64,000 bases of DNA, taken from positions 62,001-126,000 of the forward strand of contig KZ111169.1 in NCBI GenBank assembly GCA_002077045.2, written 5' to 3'. Source of the DNA: Rachicladosporium sp. CCFEE 5018 (Eukaryota; Ascomycota; Dothideomycetes; Cladosporiales; Cladosporiaceae). Shown here piece by piece: positions 55,157 to 64,000 of this stretch. Positions within the stretch are counted from its first letter, which is position 1. Each line of letters starts with the position of its first letter. A program made the translations under genes and the position numbers. Under the pieces are notes generated by a model. The model made no database searches. It was not told the origin of the DNA and saw nothing but the letters and a program-made list of their open reading frames with translations.

Positions 55157-57480
55157 CTAGCTAGCAGGCCGATCACCAGACCTCTGCCTTGCCCTGAAGA
55201 AGTCTACTGCCGACGACTTCGTCCTTCTTGGATTAGCACAAGCCTCACATACCACCTGCTCATCACTAGCGGGCACCAATGTCTCGCCTCCATTCTCCTT
55301 CGGCCGAAGCGTGACATGCGACTTCATTGTCTGCGGCGCGGGTTTCTTCCCGTGTCTGCAAGGCGGGAACAGCGCAGCTAGTTGAGGCCCGCGAGAAAAC
55401 GCGAGGACAGTGGAGATCAAGAGATTGTGTATAGCGTTATTCTCGCGGATGGCGAAGACGCCAAGCAGCATTGCCAGGAGAACGAAGAAGTCTGCTAGGC
55501 CATACGCGAGCCAAAGATTGTGGGCGTTGTAGCTGTATATGTTCACTCTGCGGGTTTGGATGGTATCGATGAGGCGAGAAGGACTGCACACAAGGGTCAG
55601 TACTTTAAAGATGAGCTTTCTGAACTACCATTGCGAAGCAACTCACGACAGAAGCGGCGCGGTCATCAAGCTGACCGTAGAATTGAATGACAGCTGCTCG
55701 ATGAGGAAAGGCAGGGTCTGGTTCTGCGCCAGAGCTTTGTCGAGCAAGCGCTGGTCCGATAAGTTGTGAGGTCTTGTGTATTTCGACCAAGAGATACCTT
55801 GCGCAATCGCATTGAGATCGAACGCGTAGTCGAGATCGTTGCTACCGATTAGCGAGGTGTGCGATCGAGAAGTATCGACAGAGCTGTAGGAGGAGTTGGC
55901 AGTAGCATTCTCGGCGGTGCTGGTAACCAGGCCGATGCTGCCGACAAGCTGATCGGTCACGGCGCTCATGAACGCTGTGTAAGCCTGCTGCCCCAGCGAA
56001 GAGGCCTTTGAAGGGTCATTGTCTGGATATTCGACCGCTTGCATGTGATCAAGTGTAAAGTCGTGCACTGTCTGAATGCCGTTTTGGAAGGTCGCATTGA
56101 TGCTGTAGGTTGTATTCAAAAGTCGGCAGATCGAGTAGCTCGGTTCTGGGATCTTGCTCCCGTTCGAGGCGAGGGCAAAGTCGCCACTCGCGCCAGTCTG
56201 GTACCGATAATACTTCAGCCAAATCTCGTTTGTTGCATTCCTTGGGACTTGTTGCAAGCGTGGTTGCTCCAGCGCGGTGAATGCCACCCCGTCGTGATAG
56301 ATGGTGTTATTGTCCTTGGTATGCACATCAAACGAAGGCGTGAAGGCATAATAGCCGAGCGTCTCTCGTAAGTGTGCGACCTTGAGAGCTGTATTGCGAT
56401 TGCGTTGGAGCGCATCAATGTATTCAATTTCGGTCGCATTGGCATCTCCGCATTTGATGTAAGGCCCGATGAATGTTTGGCGGTATGAAGATCGTGTAGA
56501 GGGCGGCGACAACGACAGGATCCGACCAGCAGACGCAACAGCCGTCGTTATCAGCAGCATTATGGTGCGCGGTCCATTGAAGGTAAAGTGGTGCGGGTTG
56601 GCGCTTGGTATCGTGGCGTTGGTCGCTGTGAAGTACGCATAACGTCGCGCTTGACTTGCGTTGACGATGTCAAGATGTGGTACCATTGAGGGTACCACGG
56701 CACTCTCGTTGCGGGACACGACAGTCAGAGTCGCCGGTGTAATCAGCTGTGGAATCTGGAGGCACCTGCGAGGGCATAAGCCACGAACGATAGACAACGT
56801 GTCCGCGCAGAGATGAAACTCACAGAGCAATAGCTATCAGCACTACTCCAATGTTCAGCTTCCATAGTTCTCGGTGGAAAAGACTGAATATGTCTGTTTG
56901 CAAACTCGCAGCAGCATCAAGACCGCCAAGGGTCATGGGCCGGCCTTTCCGCAGTGTACGCCAAAGCCATTGCGTGTAGACAAACCACACGGGAGACGAC
57001 AGCAGAAGCTTGACAAGTAATGCGAGGAAGTTGCCAATCCTGTGCAATCAATGCGTCAGCGTCCGAAGGCATCGTTGCACGGCTGTCCTTGGTCGCTCAC
57101 TGGAGATTTCGCTCCTGCTCATTCGTGCTCCTCACCTCACGTCCAGCATAGTATGAGTAGAACCGATCATGCACAAGTCCGATCACGCAGCCTGCCAGAA
57201 ACGCACATCCTGTCAGTACCAGTGGGGATACATGCATCCCGTGAGGATTCGGAGTTGCTACTATATGCTTCAACTGCGGCTCCAGTGAAGCGTTCCATGG
57301 AGTTAGCAACGGACTATCAACGCTGGGCATAGGAACTGTATCGTCTGCACCGGCGGGCAATGACAGACGCCGAGCTGCCAAAGGTATGTCGTGATGCCTG
57401 CCGCGGACTTGCGGACTCTCTAACAGACTACCAGTACCTTGCGGACTCACGGGCGGACTGCGAGAAGGTGATTGTGCCAT
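55157..57480 (-). CDS. Fungal multipass membrane protein with large glycosylated ectodomain
   Basis: Four exons on the minus strand: 57480-57101, 57039-56824, 56765-55647 and 55583-55157, closing to 713 aa. The N-terminal tail is Ser/Pro-rich. TM segments: about 80-100 (LVLTGCAFLAGCVIGLVHD), about 130-150 (LALLVKLLLSSPVWFVYTQW), and about 190-205 (LNIGVVLIAIALCLQIP). A lumenal or extracellular domain of about 350 residues follows with more than ten N-x-S/T sequons. A last TM (LADFFVLLAMLLGVFAI) and a basic cytosolic tail end the chain. I have seen this architecture annotated as formylmethionine deformylase-like in fungal genomes, a name without functional support. No catalytic motif is visible. 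Confidence 0.75.
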
Positions 57481-59172
57481 ATTACTTCACGAACAGGTCC
57501 AGATCATAGGCAGTGGGCCTGAGATACATCTGCAAGTTGGGGCTACAGCCAGAGCGATATGTAAGAGGCTTATGTCTTGCGTGCGTTGTGATACTCAGGA
57601 GCGGGACTTGAAGTGAATCGATTTTGATCTGCAGGTGGCGTAGCGCAACCCGATCTTTGATTGTGCCCTGAGGACTACGACCAGTAAGCATCGCGCATCG
57701 AGCCATGCAGTCGAGATAGTCATCTAAGTTCGCATATGTGCTTTTCAATTCATCGACGCCATGAGGCGTTTCGAGGCAACCGACCTGTGCACAGCCTCCA
57801 CATCTCCGGCTTGGCACTGGGACTTTATCGTGCACTTCAACGCGCGATCTCAGCCTCGTGGCTCCGTCGTACATCGCCGATGTCGTGTGCGTTGCAACCA
57901 TCGAGTGCACATACTTGCGTGCTATGCGCAAGCCATATTCGCTAGCTTCCTAGCCTCACTGTACCTTTTGAGCGCTTTCTCGCATAAGTATGGTATATTT
58001 CGTCAAGCGTTACAACGTAGGACCGGCAGACTTACCTCCAGCCCATCACCCAGCGTGTCGTTGTTATCGCTTGAAACACCTGCCAGAACCCGCTTCAGCA
58101 CCGTGACATCGACTGACCATTCATTCTTCGTTCACACTGGCAGAAGGTGGTGCAGTATTGACATAAGGGTGCCGACAACCTCCATAGACTCGCCTTAGAA
58201 GCCTGATTCTGTGCGATAGGGGCCAAAACTGCATTAGACCCGCCGCGTGCTCCTGCATCACATCACGGCGTAGTCTCCATCGATCGCCTACGAAACAGGC
58301 GCAGGCTCTGTCGTGATCTCATTCCCAAGTGCTCTGCTTCAATCACATGCTAGATCCTATCTGATTAAGTCCGGAACCCTACACGACCTGCTTCTCCGCA
58401 TGCCTCGTAGTCCCGATCGGGTTTGTGCCGCTTGATGAAGCCATTGCATACACCGCCACAGGGACTTGCTTGCTCTATAGTCCCAGTCCGCTCAACCGGT
58501 GCAGCGGAGACGTCGCAATGTCTTCCGTAAATCCCGGTGCAAGCCTCGAGATCAGGCAGAGGGCTTCATCGCGCTCCTCAACCATCTGTTCCAGCTCTTT
58601 CGTTGTCACAGCCAATTCTCTGCCCATCTCCCAGACTCCCCCTGATCTCTCACAACGCTCGTCCGTCTTGTCGTTGAGCCGCTGCTCGAGGTTATTGTTC
58701 CTGCGCTCACGCTCAGCGGGCTGTCCTGTGACCTCATGGACGCTCGCGTCGGCGCTGATAGCAGGCCCATCCGCTTGCGCGAGTTCAAGATCGTGAGCGA
58801 CCTTTTCCAAGTAGACCGATCTCCTCTTGAGATCGGCTTTGCTCGACTTAAAGCGAATGGATCTCCTGATATTTGTTGGCGAGACGATCCTGGAACCTCC
58901 AGAGCAGCAATTACTTGATCTTGAGGAGCTATCTTGCCGCTTTAGGTATGTTCTTAAGGTCTATCGGTATGACGTGCGAGCAGCTTTGTGGTGTCGTTGT
59001 GTCGTGGTAGATGTAGTGGCGGATTGGGACATTTCCCGAGATCTGCCTCATACACACAGCAGGTGCTACTCAAGGCAAGAACAATCCAGCCATTTCGCAC
59101 ATGCCCAGTAGTGTACTCCTCGCTCACTTGCAACAGACGTACTCTGACACATTTCAAATGACCTGCAGCCCT
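57481..59172. other. 1.7-kb region with one weak candidate gene
   Basis: Between two minus-strand genes. The one frame with protein-like character is 58475-58810 (minus), listed separately. The remaining frames lack motifs. Confidence 0.4.
58475..58810 (-). CDS. Candidate coiled-coil ORF, doubtful
   Basis: The frame reads LEKVAHDLELAQADG, then RRNNNLEQRLNDKTDERCER and KELEQMVEERDEALCLISRL, which is charged and heptad-like. No ATG opens it; the frame extends upstream to about 58880, where TTCCAG could be an acceptor, so a missing 5' exon is required. Composition resembles the helical part of the 53826-54802 protein, but I cannot show homology. Confidence 0.25.
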   Translation of the reverse strand: MEKVAHDLELAQADGPAISADASVHEVTGQPAERERRNNNLEQRLNDKTDERCERSGGVWEMGRELAVTTKELEQMVEERDEALCLISRLAPGFTEDIATSPLHRLSGLGL

Positions 59173-61434
59173 TCACCTCCGCAGGTCTTTCTCACGCAGC
59201 TGTGGCACTACCCACCAAACATGATACCTCTTTTCCGGCACTGGTAAATTCACTTGAAATCTATCGCCCAGAACACCTTCCTCACCGCTCGTAGCACTTG
59301 CTAGTGCGCGCTTCAGCACAGTGACAGCGACCGAGATCGCCACACAAGTGGTCTCCGACTGCTTAATCTCCAGCTTCCATCGCTCTTGGGATCCACGATA
59401 CTTGGCCGCTGCGATGTCTGCTTTCTTGAGCACAGCCAGATGTGACTTCGCACTCGTGATTGTCGCTTCGATGCGATGTAGAGTGATCGAGGTAGACTCC
59501 TGGACACGGCCTGCCCGAATGCATAACTCCGCAGAAGGCACAGCAGGCGACGTGATAGCGAGGTATGGCTTCATGCGCGCTTCGTGCACGAGGCGAGACT
59601 TTGCGTATGACCGGCTTGCAGGCTTGATGAGATCGTGATCCAGTATGAAATTGTGGATCATTGACAAGGCTGTTGCAATGGCAATCGTAGCATTGGCGTC
59701 TGCTATCAGATACGAGGTCCATATCCTGGCTGTGTCTATCTCATCGGCATGGTGCGCAGGTGACGATGTGGTGAGAACCCCGTTCCGGGCATGGAGGAAG
59801 GCATCAACATGCTCGAGCAGCTTGTATCGCTCGATGACTAGTTGGGTTAGATACCAATACATTGGACCCATCTCGTAGTCCAGATAAATGTCCGTTTCAA
59901 AGCCAAGCTGGACCGTCTCAGCCATGATCTTGAGCTTGTAGTATCGTGACCATGTCGAGAGCGGGTTGAGCAACACCTGCTTGCCAAGTGATGTGTTGAG
60001 ACGCTTGCCGGGCGTAATCGTAAGAAGTTCGCTTTCCGCTTCGGTAGCGACATGCGTCTCCAGTTGCTCAAGTAACGGAAGTGCCTGCGTAAATGTCCGC
60101 CTGATCCGACATCGATTCTGGCAGACCATGCGATATAGGTTCATATACTCGTCAAACACCTTGTCCATGAAGCTCTCGACTATACGGGCACACCGATGTC
60201 GAGGATCCGTAGTAGCTTCAACCTCAAAGCTAGCGGTATCGCCCAATGTGTCGCCTGCCAGCACCAGGTCGCGTATGTCCGTCAATAGCAGATCGAAATG
60301 AGGCACATCGGCCGCGATCTTGCCATCTGCGAACAGTCGATCTTGGAATAAGGCGCGGGCGTAAGTGCATGAATTCCGAGCAGCGAAGGTCCATGTAGCT
60401 CGTTGTAGACATGCCGGACTTTGGCGAATCCAGAATTCAGTCAGTCGCGAGACCTCGTTAGCGTCTGCGTATAGCCGTGACCACTGTTGAACTGCATCTT
60501 CCCATTTGACATCTAGCGTTGGTCGTGGCGGCGTACTTGTCGTAAGATGGCGCTGGACCTTGTCCGTGAAAGCTCCGTCTATTGACTGGGCCAGCGGATG
60601 ACCTCTGCGCAATTCATCGAGTGTGCTGGGTAGGAAAGTCCACTGGGTTGCCTTACCAGCTGTAGCTAGCAGGTACATTTTCCGAGCATCCAGACGAATG
60701 TGCAGTGCATCAGCAACATCACTGTCAAGCTCATGGATATCCACATAGCTTGCTGCATCGTTCAGAAGGTCGACCGCCTCTTGTTCAGTCGTCTTCGGCA
60801 ACAGCTCACGACCGAAGAGATGCGTAACAAAGTCTTCCTCCTCGTAGAAGTTCTGACTCTGCACCATCTGCAGAACGCACTCCACAGACTTGATCACGGC
60901 AATGCAATATGCTCTCAGTACGATATGCGTCAAGCCTGCCTCTGTCGCTTGGTCACCTGCACTTGGTGAGGAAGGAAGAGAGTAAGGGTGCCTGTTTTCA
61001 GGCGCCATCAGAGCATCAACATGCACACTCGTGTAGATCGTCTGCGACAGCGGATAGCCCTCCAACCAAGCAGCTTCGAGACACCAAAGATAGTCCATGA
61101 TGCCAATCACTTGGGCAGGAGTAAGTGGTGCACCTGGATCGAGTCCGAGATCCTCACTTTCGCCTGGTAGGATAACTCCAGAGTCCATCTTTGGATCCAT
61201 GATCTCGAGCGCAGCGACGGCTTCGAAGAGCGTGAAGAATTCATCTTTGACGAGCTCGCCAGGTGGTAAGGCTTTCGAGGCTCTAGCGAATGCCGCAGTC
61301 ACGTCCTCGGGTTTGCGCTGGTAGGATGGACGAAAGGCTTTTGCCTCTTCAGCCAGGCGGGCAGCCGCGTTTGCATATGCATCGCCGTTGGTGCCGTTGG
61401 CGTTCACAGAGTCACCCTCATTCGTGGCCTTCAT
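59173..61434 (-). CDS. MAK10: N-terminal acetyltransferase C auxiliary subunit Mak10/Naa35
   Basis: Single exon, 753 aa from ATG 61434-61432; an upstream in-frame start at 61524 adds 30 poorly conserved residues. The signature near the N-terminus is GELVKDEFFTLFEAVAALEI followed by MDPKMDSG, the hallmark of Mak10. QVIGIMDYLWCLEAAWLEGY and the C-terminal HNFILDHDLIKPASRSYAKS also fit. Mak10 anchors the NatC complex (with Mak3 and Mak31), which acetylates Met-hydrophobic N-termini co-translationally. The catalytic subunit is not in the window. Confidence 0.92.
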   Translation of the reverse strand: MKATNEGDSVNANGTNGDAYANAAARLAEEAKAFRPSYQRKPEDVTAAFARASKALPPGELVKDEFFTLFEAVAALEIMDPKMDSGVILPGESEDLGLDPGAPLTPAQVIGIMDYLWCLEAAWLEGYPLSQTIYTSVHVDALMAPENRHPYSLPSSPSAGDQATEAGLTHIVLRAYCIAVIKSVECVLQMVQSQNFYEEEDFVTHLFGRELLPKTTEQEAVDLLNDAASYVDIHELDSDVADALHIRLDARKMYLLATAGKATQWTFLPSTLDELRRGHPLAQSIDGAFTDKVQRHLTTSTPPRPTLDVKWEDAVQQWSRLYADANEVSRLTEFWIRQSPACLQRATWTFAARNSCTYARALFQDRLFADGKIAADVPHFDLLLTDIRDLVLAGDTLGDTASFEVEATTDPRHRCARIVESFMDKVFDEYMNLYRMVCQNRCRIRRTFTQALPLLEQLETHVATEAESELLTITPGKRLNTSLGKQVLLNPLSTWSRYYKLKIMAETVQLGFETDIYLDYEMGPMYWYLTQLVIERYKLLEHVDAFLHARNGVLTTSSPAHHADEIDTARIWTSYLIADANATIAIATALSMIHNFILDHDLIKPASRSYAKSRLVHEARMKPYLAITSPAVPSAELCIRAGRVQESTSITLHRIEATITSAKSHLAVLKKADIAAAKYRGSQERWKLEIKQSETTCVAISVAVTVLKRALASATSGEEGVLGDRFQVNLPVPEKRYHVWWVVPQLREKDLRR

Positions 61435-61799
61435 ATTGGATGTAAAGTGGATGGCAACAGAATAACAGTCCCGGCAATGTGCAACGACAGTTCGAACATG
61501 ATCAACGATACGTGTCACACGCACATGATCTCACAGGGCGACGAGCATGGACTGTCGATTTACACACCGCATTCTCCACTGACGGCAAGATTGTGTGTTA
61601 CACACGTGACATGTATAGATGAGAATACCTCGAGCAGAGGCCTTGGAGCATGCAGAGTCTTGGCATATCTAGACCCGCCTCGCCCATACGGTACATATAT
61701 ACAGCACTGGTCATACCACCTCGCACTGCCCGCTTATCGACGCGGCAGCAATTCCTCCACAGTCAACATCCCCACATGGTTGATCAGCCCCCTCCCTCC
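61435..61799. other. Intergenic
   Basis: 365 bp: 5' flank of MAK10 and 3' flank of ATP15, both on the minus strand. Nothing recognised. Confidence 0.5.
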
Positions 61800-62394
61800 T
61801 TAAGCTCCTCCATCCGCCTTCGCATGCTCAGCAAAAGCCTTCTCGTTCGCCTCGGCCAAGTTCTTGTTCTCGCCCTGCTTGCCGTTCTGTACGCAAGAAG
61901 TCAGCACATGTTCTATATCACCACTCCCACTCCCATTCCTCATGCACTCTGGCTACCCTCCGAACCCCATCCCCCAAATCAACTACCTCGCGACAATTCG
62001 TATCCACCCCTGCCAGCCCAGCGGAGCCCGCGGCAACATTCCCATGCCACTAAGTCCTCATGTCCTCAACCAAGCCTCGCCTTTCTCTCTCCATTCTCAC
62101 AGCGTCCCGCTCATCGCTCCCCCCCATGCGCCTCCTTATCGCACCAACGCAGCATGATCACGGTGTACTTACATCCCACCTAGCGAACCTCAAATCCATC
62201 TCTCCCCTCCTCTCAGCAGCCAACCTCTTATCATCCTTCAGACTGCGGCGCACAACGCGCGCGGCGATCGCGAGGTAGCGATTATACCTAAGCCATCGTC
62301 CGAGTTAGCAACCCTTTACGACTTGCGCGGAGGCTTGAGGTAAAGGCGGAGGAGAGGCGTACGTGATGCCAGAGGCTTTCCAGGCGGCGGACAT
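61800..62394 (-). CDS. ATP15: Mitochondrial ATP synthase subunit epsilon (Atp15)
   Basis: Three exons on the minus strand: 62394-62363 (32 nt), 62287-62173 and 61886-61800, closing to 77 aa, the usual size. The sequence runs MSAAWKASGITYNRYLAIAA, then RVVRRSLKDDKRLAAERR and RFARWDNGKQGENKNLAEAN, which is diagnostic of the F1 epsilon subunit. It sits in the central stalk of F1. The ORF is split into pieces too short for simple ORF scans, so it would be missed without splice reconstruction. Confidence 0.93.
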
Positions 62395-62670
62395 GGTCGC
62401 GATGGGTGTAGAGGGATTGTGGTGATGTGTTGAGGGAGGAGTGGTGAGAGCCAATGGGTGTGGACTAGGAGCTCCAGGTTTGGGGATGGCAAGCTCGGGG
62501 GTTCGCGGGCGAAGGTTCCGAACGTGCCAAGACCGAAGCTCTGATCACGTGCAAACAAGGCATTAATGCAGTGATGACAGCAATTCAGTGTATGATATTG
62601 GTACACGTCTACCTTCTCTACACACTCAGTCCTCCCACCTACCCTTATCCCCACTGAACAGTGAAATTAT

Positions 62671-64000
62671 TTACACCTTCAACCCAATCTCCTCGGCATA
62701 AGGCAAGACATACAAATCTCCCACAGCACTCACACTCGCCTTACCTTCGAGCGCAGCCTTAGCAACAGCCTGGACCTTCTCGGCGGTCACGCTATCAACG
62801 TTCTTGGCCACCTCGTCGATCTGGTATGGCTTGCCGTTGAGGATGAGCCCAGCGCCAGTCAATTCCAGCGATCCCTCAGTTGCTTGTCCGTTCTCGAGCT
62901 CCTTGAACTTTGCCAATGCCTTCGCTTTGGCCAAGTCTTCCTTGCTGACACCCTGCGCGATGGCCTTGAGAGCATCTACCACGGGCTTTGCGACAAGACG
63001 TATGTCATCTGCCGTGCCAGAAAGGGCGATGCTGAGAAGTCCAGCGTCAGAGTGAATCGTGCTCTTGGTGTGCGCGAAGAGGTTTGGCGCTTCAGCTGTG
63101 GCAAGAAGAAGCTTGCTGGAACCAGTCGACCACTTGATGGCTGAAGGGCCACCGAGCAGCGCTGCGAGAACAGCAACTTCCGGCTTGTAGGATGAGCCCG
63201 TCGGGCTGCTGGAGCCGGGGAAAGCGATCACAAGTGCGTTGCCAGAGCCGTGTGCAATGCGCTCTTCACCACCGTGGTATTTCGACTGCTCGGACGTAAT
63301 CTGGAACGATGGCTGCGCTGGGATGTCGGTGAAAAACTCGTTCACCCACTTGCTGAGCTCGTTGTGGGTGGCACCGTTTGCGACGATGGCGAAGTTGGGC
63401 TTTGCGTAAGCAGCATTGGAGAAGTCTGCGACACCTTCAGGGTCGATGTATTTGGCGACCGGGAGGGACGACGATGGATAGAGTGGTACGCCGAGACCGC
63501 GGTGAAACGCAAGGCCATAGGCACTGTTCGTGGCCATAGAGAGCGGGCTGCCGAGGAACTTCTTCTGCTCTAGTTGTATCAAAGGGAAGATCTCCTCGTG
63601 GAGGACGTGTGCTGTGTTGGGTCAGTCTGTGCACCAGCGTATCTTCACGATTTGGGTATACGTACGCGCATACTTGGTCTGCGTGACGACCTCTGCCAGT
63701 AGCTCAACAAAGTATGGCAGGTCATCGCGCAGGAACTTTGCACCCAGCACCAAGTTCTCTCGCGAGTGGTATGAGTTGAGCTCGGAGCCAAGCAGCTCTG
63801 CCTCACGTTGTATCCGCAGCGTTGATCGATTCTCAGTGGACTGTATTCGTCATGTCAGCGTCTCTTCGCCGTGAGTCTACTAAGCCAATGCTTCCGTGCA
63901 CCCACCTTGAACGCAAATCGCTCCAATGCCTGTGTCAAGCCTGGCAGCGGCTGATATCTTGTCCCAGCCTTCGCCACCAATGCCAACGTAGTCACAGGGC
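62671..64000 (-). CDS. QCR2: Ubiquinol-cytochrome c reductase core protein 2 (Qcr2), 5' end outside window
   Basis: Three visible exons on the minus strand: 64000-63906 (open at the edge), 63840-63666 and 63611-62671. The M16-peptidase-like fold lacks a zinc-binding motif. It shows KAGTRYQPLPGLTQALERFA, then NSYHSRENLVLGAKFLRDDL, TKYAPHVLHEEIFPLIQLEQ and FHRGLGVPLYPSS. This is core protein 2 of mitochondrial complex III. The N-terminal presequence and the first residues lie beyond the window. Confidence 0.92.

Overview
The window is nuclear DNA of a filamentous ascomycete (Pezizomycotina). The evidence is short GT-AG introns (about 45-240 nt) whose phases close consistently in more than fifteen genes, fungal-type orthologues (Pup2, Mif2/CENP-C, Abp2, Mid1, Ant1/PMP47, Erd2, Cox5, Mak10, Atp15, Qcr2), and a highly reducing PKS-NRPS gene cluster. 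Domain style suggests Dothideomycetes, but that is an impression and not a demonstration.

Layout. 0-14 kb is dense housekeeping: a THEM6-like hot-dog protein (partial), proteasome alpha5, gamma-tubulin complex GCP2, ARS-binding protein Abp2, a small membrane protein, CENP-C/Mif2 and tubulin cofactor B. 14.1-17.2 kb has no convincing gene. 17.2-23.5 kb holds a Myb/SANT protein, a peroxisomal adenine nucleotide carrier, Mid1 and a small unknown protein. 23.7-25.6 kb holds no protein gene but an array of five same-strand tRNA-like units. Each has A and B boxes, a cloverleaf interrupted in the anticodon loop by about 74-109 nt, and in four of five an oligo-T exactly 25 nt after the start of the T loop. 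This is the most unusual structure in the window. 25.8-29.9 kb holds a DUF2985-type membrane protein with an apparent frameshift, and the HDEL receptor Erd2.

30.3-52.3 kb is a secondary-metabolite cluster: an FSH-type serine hydrolase (the LovG family), a zinc-less MDR enoyl reductase (the LovC/ToxD family), an MFS exporter, a Zn2Cys6 regulator, a FAD monooxygenase, and an 11-kb PKS-NRPS of order KS-AT-DH-MT-ER0-KR-ACP-C-A-T. The likely logic is that the synthase lacks a working ER and any terminal release domain, so the reductase would act in trans and the hydrolase could release the product. As it stands the synthase is broken: two in-frame TAG codons, and a deletion with frameshift that removes the HHxxxDG active site of the C domain.

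52.6-64 kb returns to housekeeping: Cox5 (with a 2-nt frameshift in a GC run), an unknown coiled-coil protein, a 713-aa multipass membrane protein, Mak10/Naa35, ATP synthase epsilon (Atp15) and complex III core protein Qcr2 (partial). The Cox5 frameshift in an essential gene warns that some breaks elsewhere may be base-level sequence errors.
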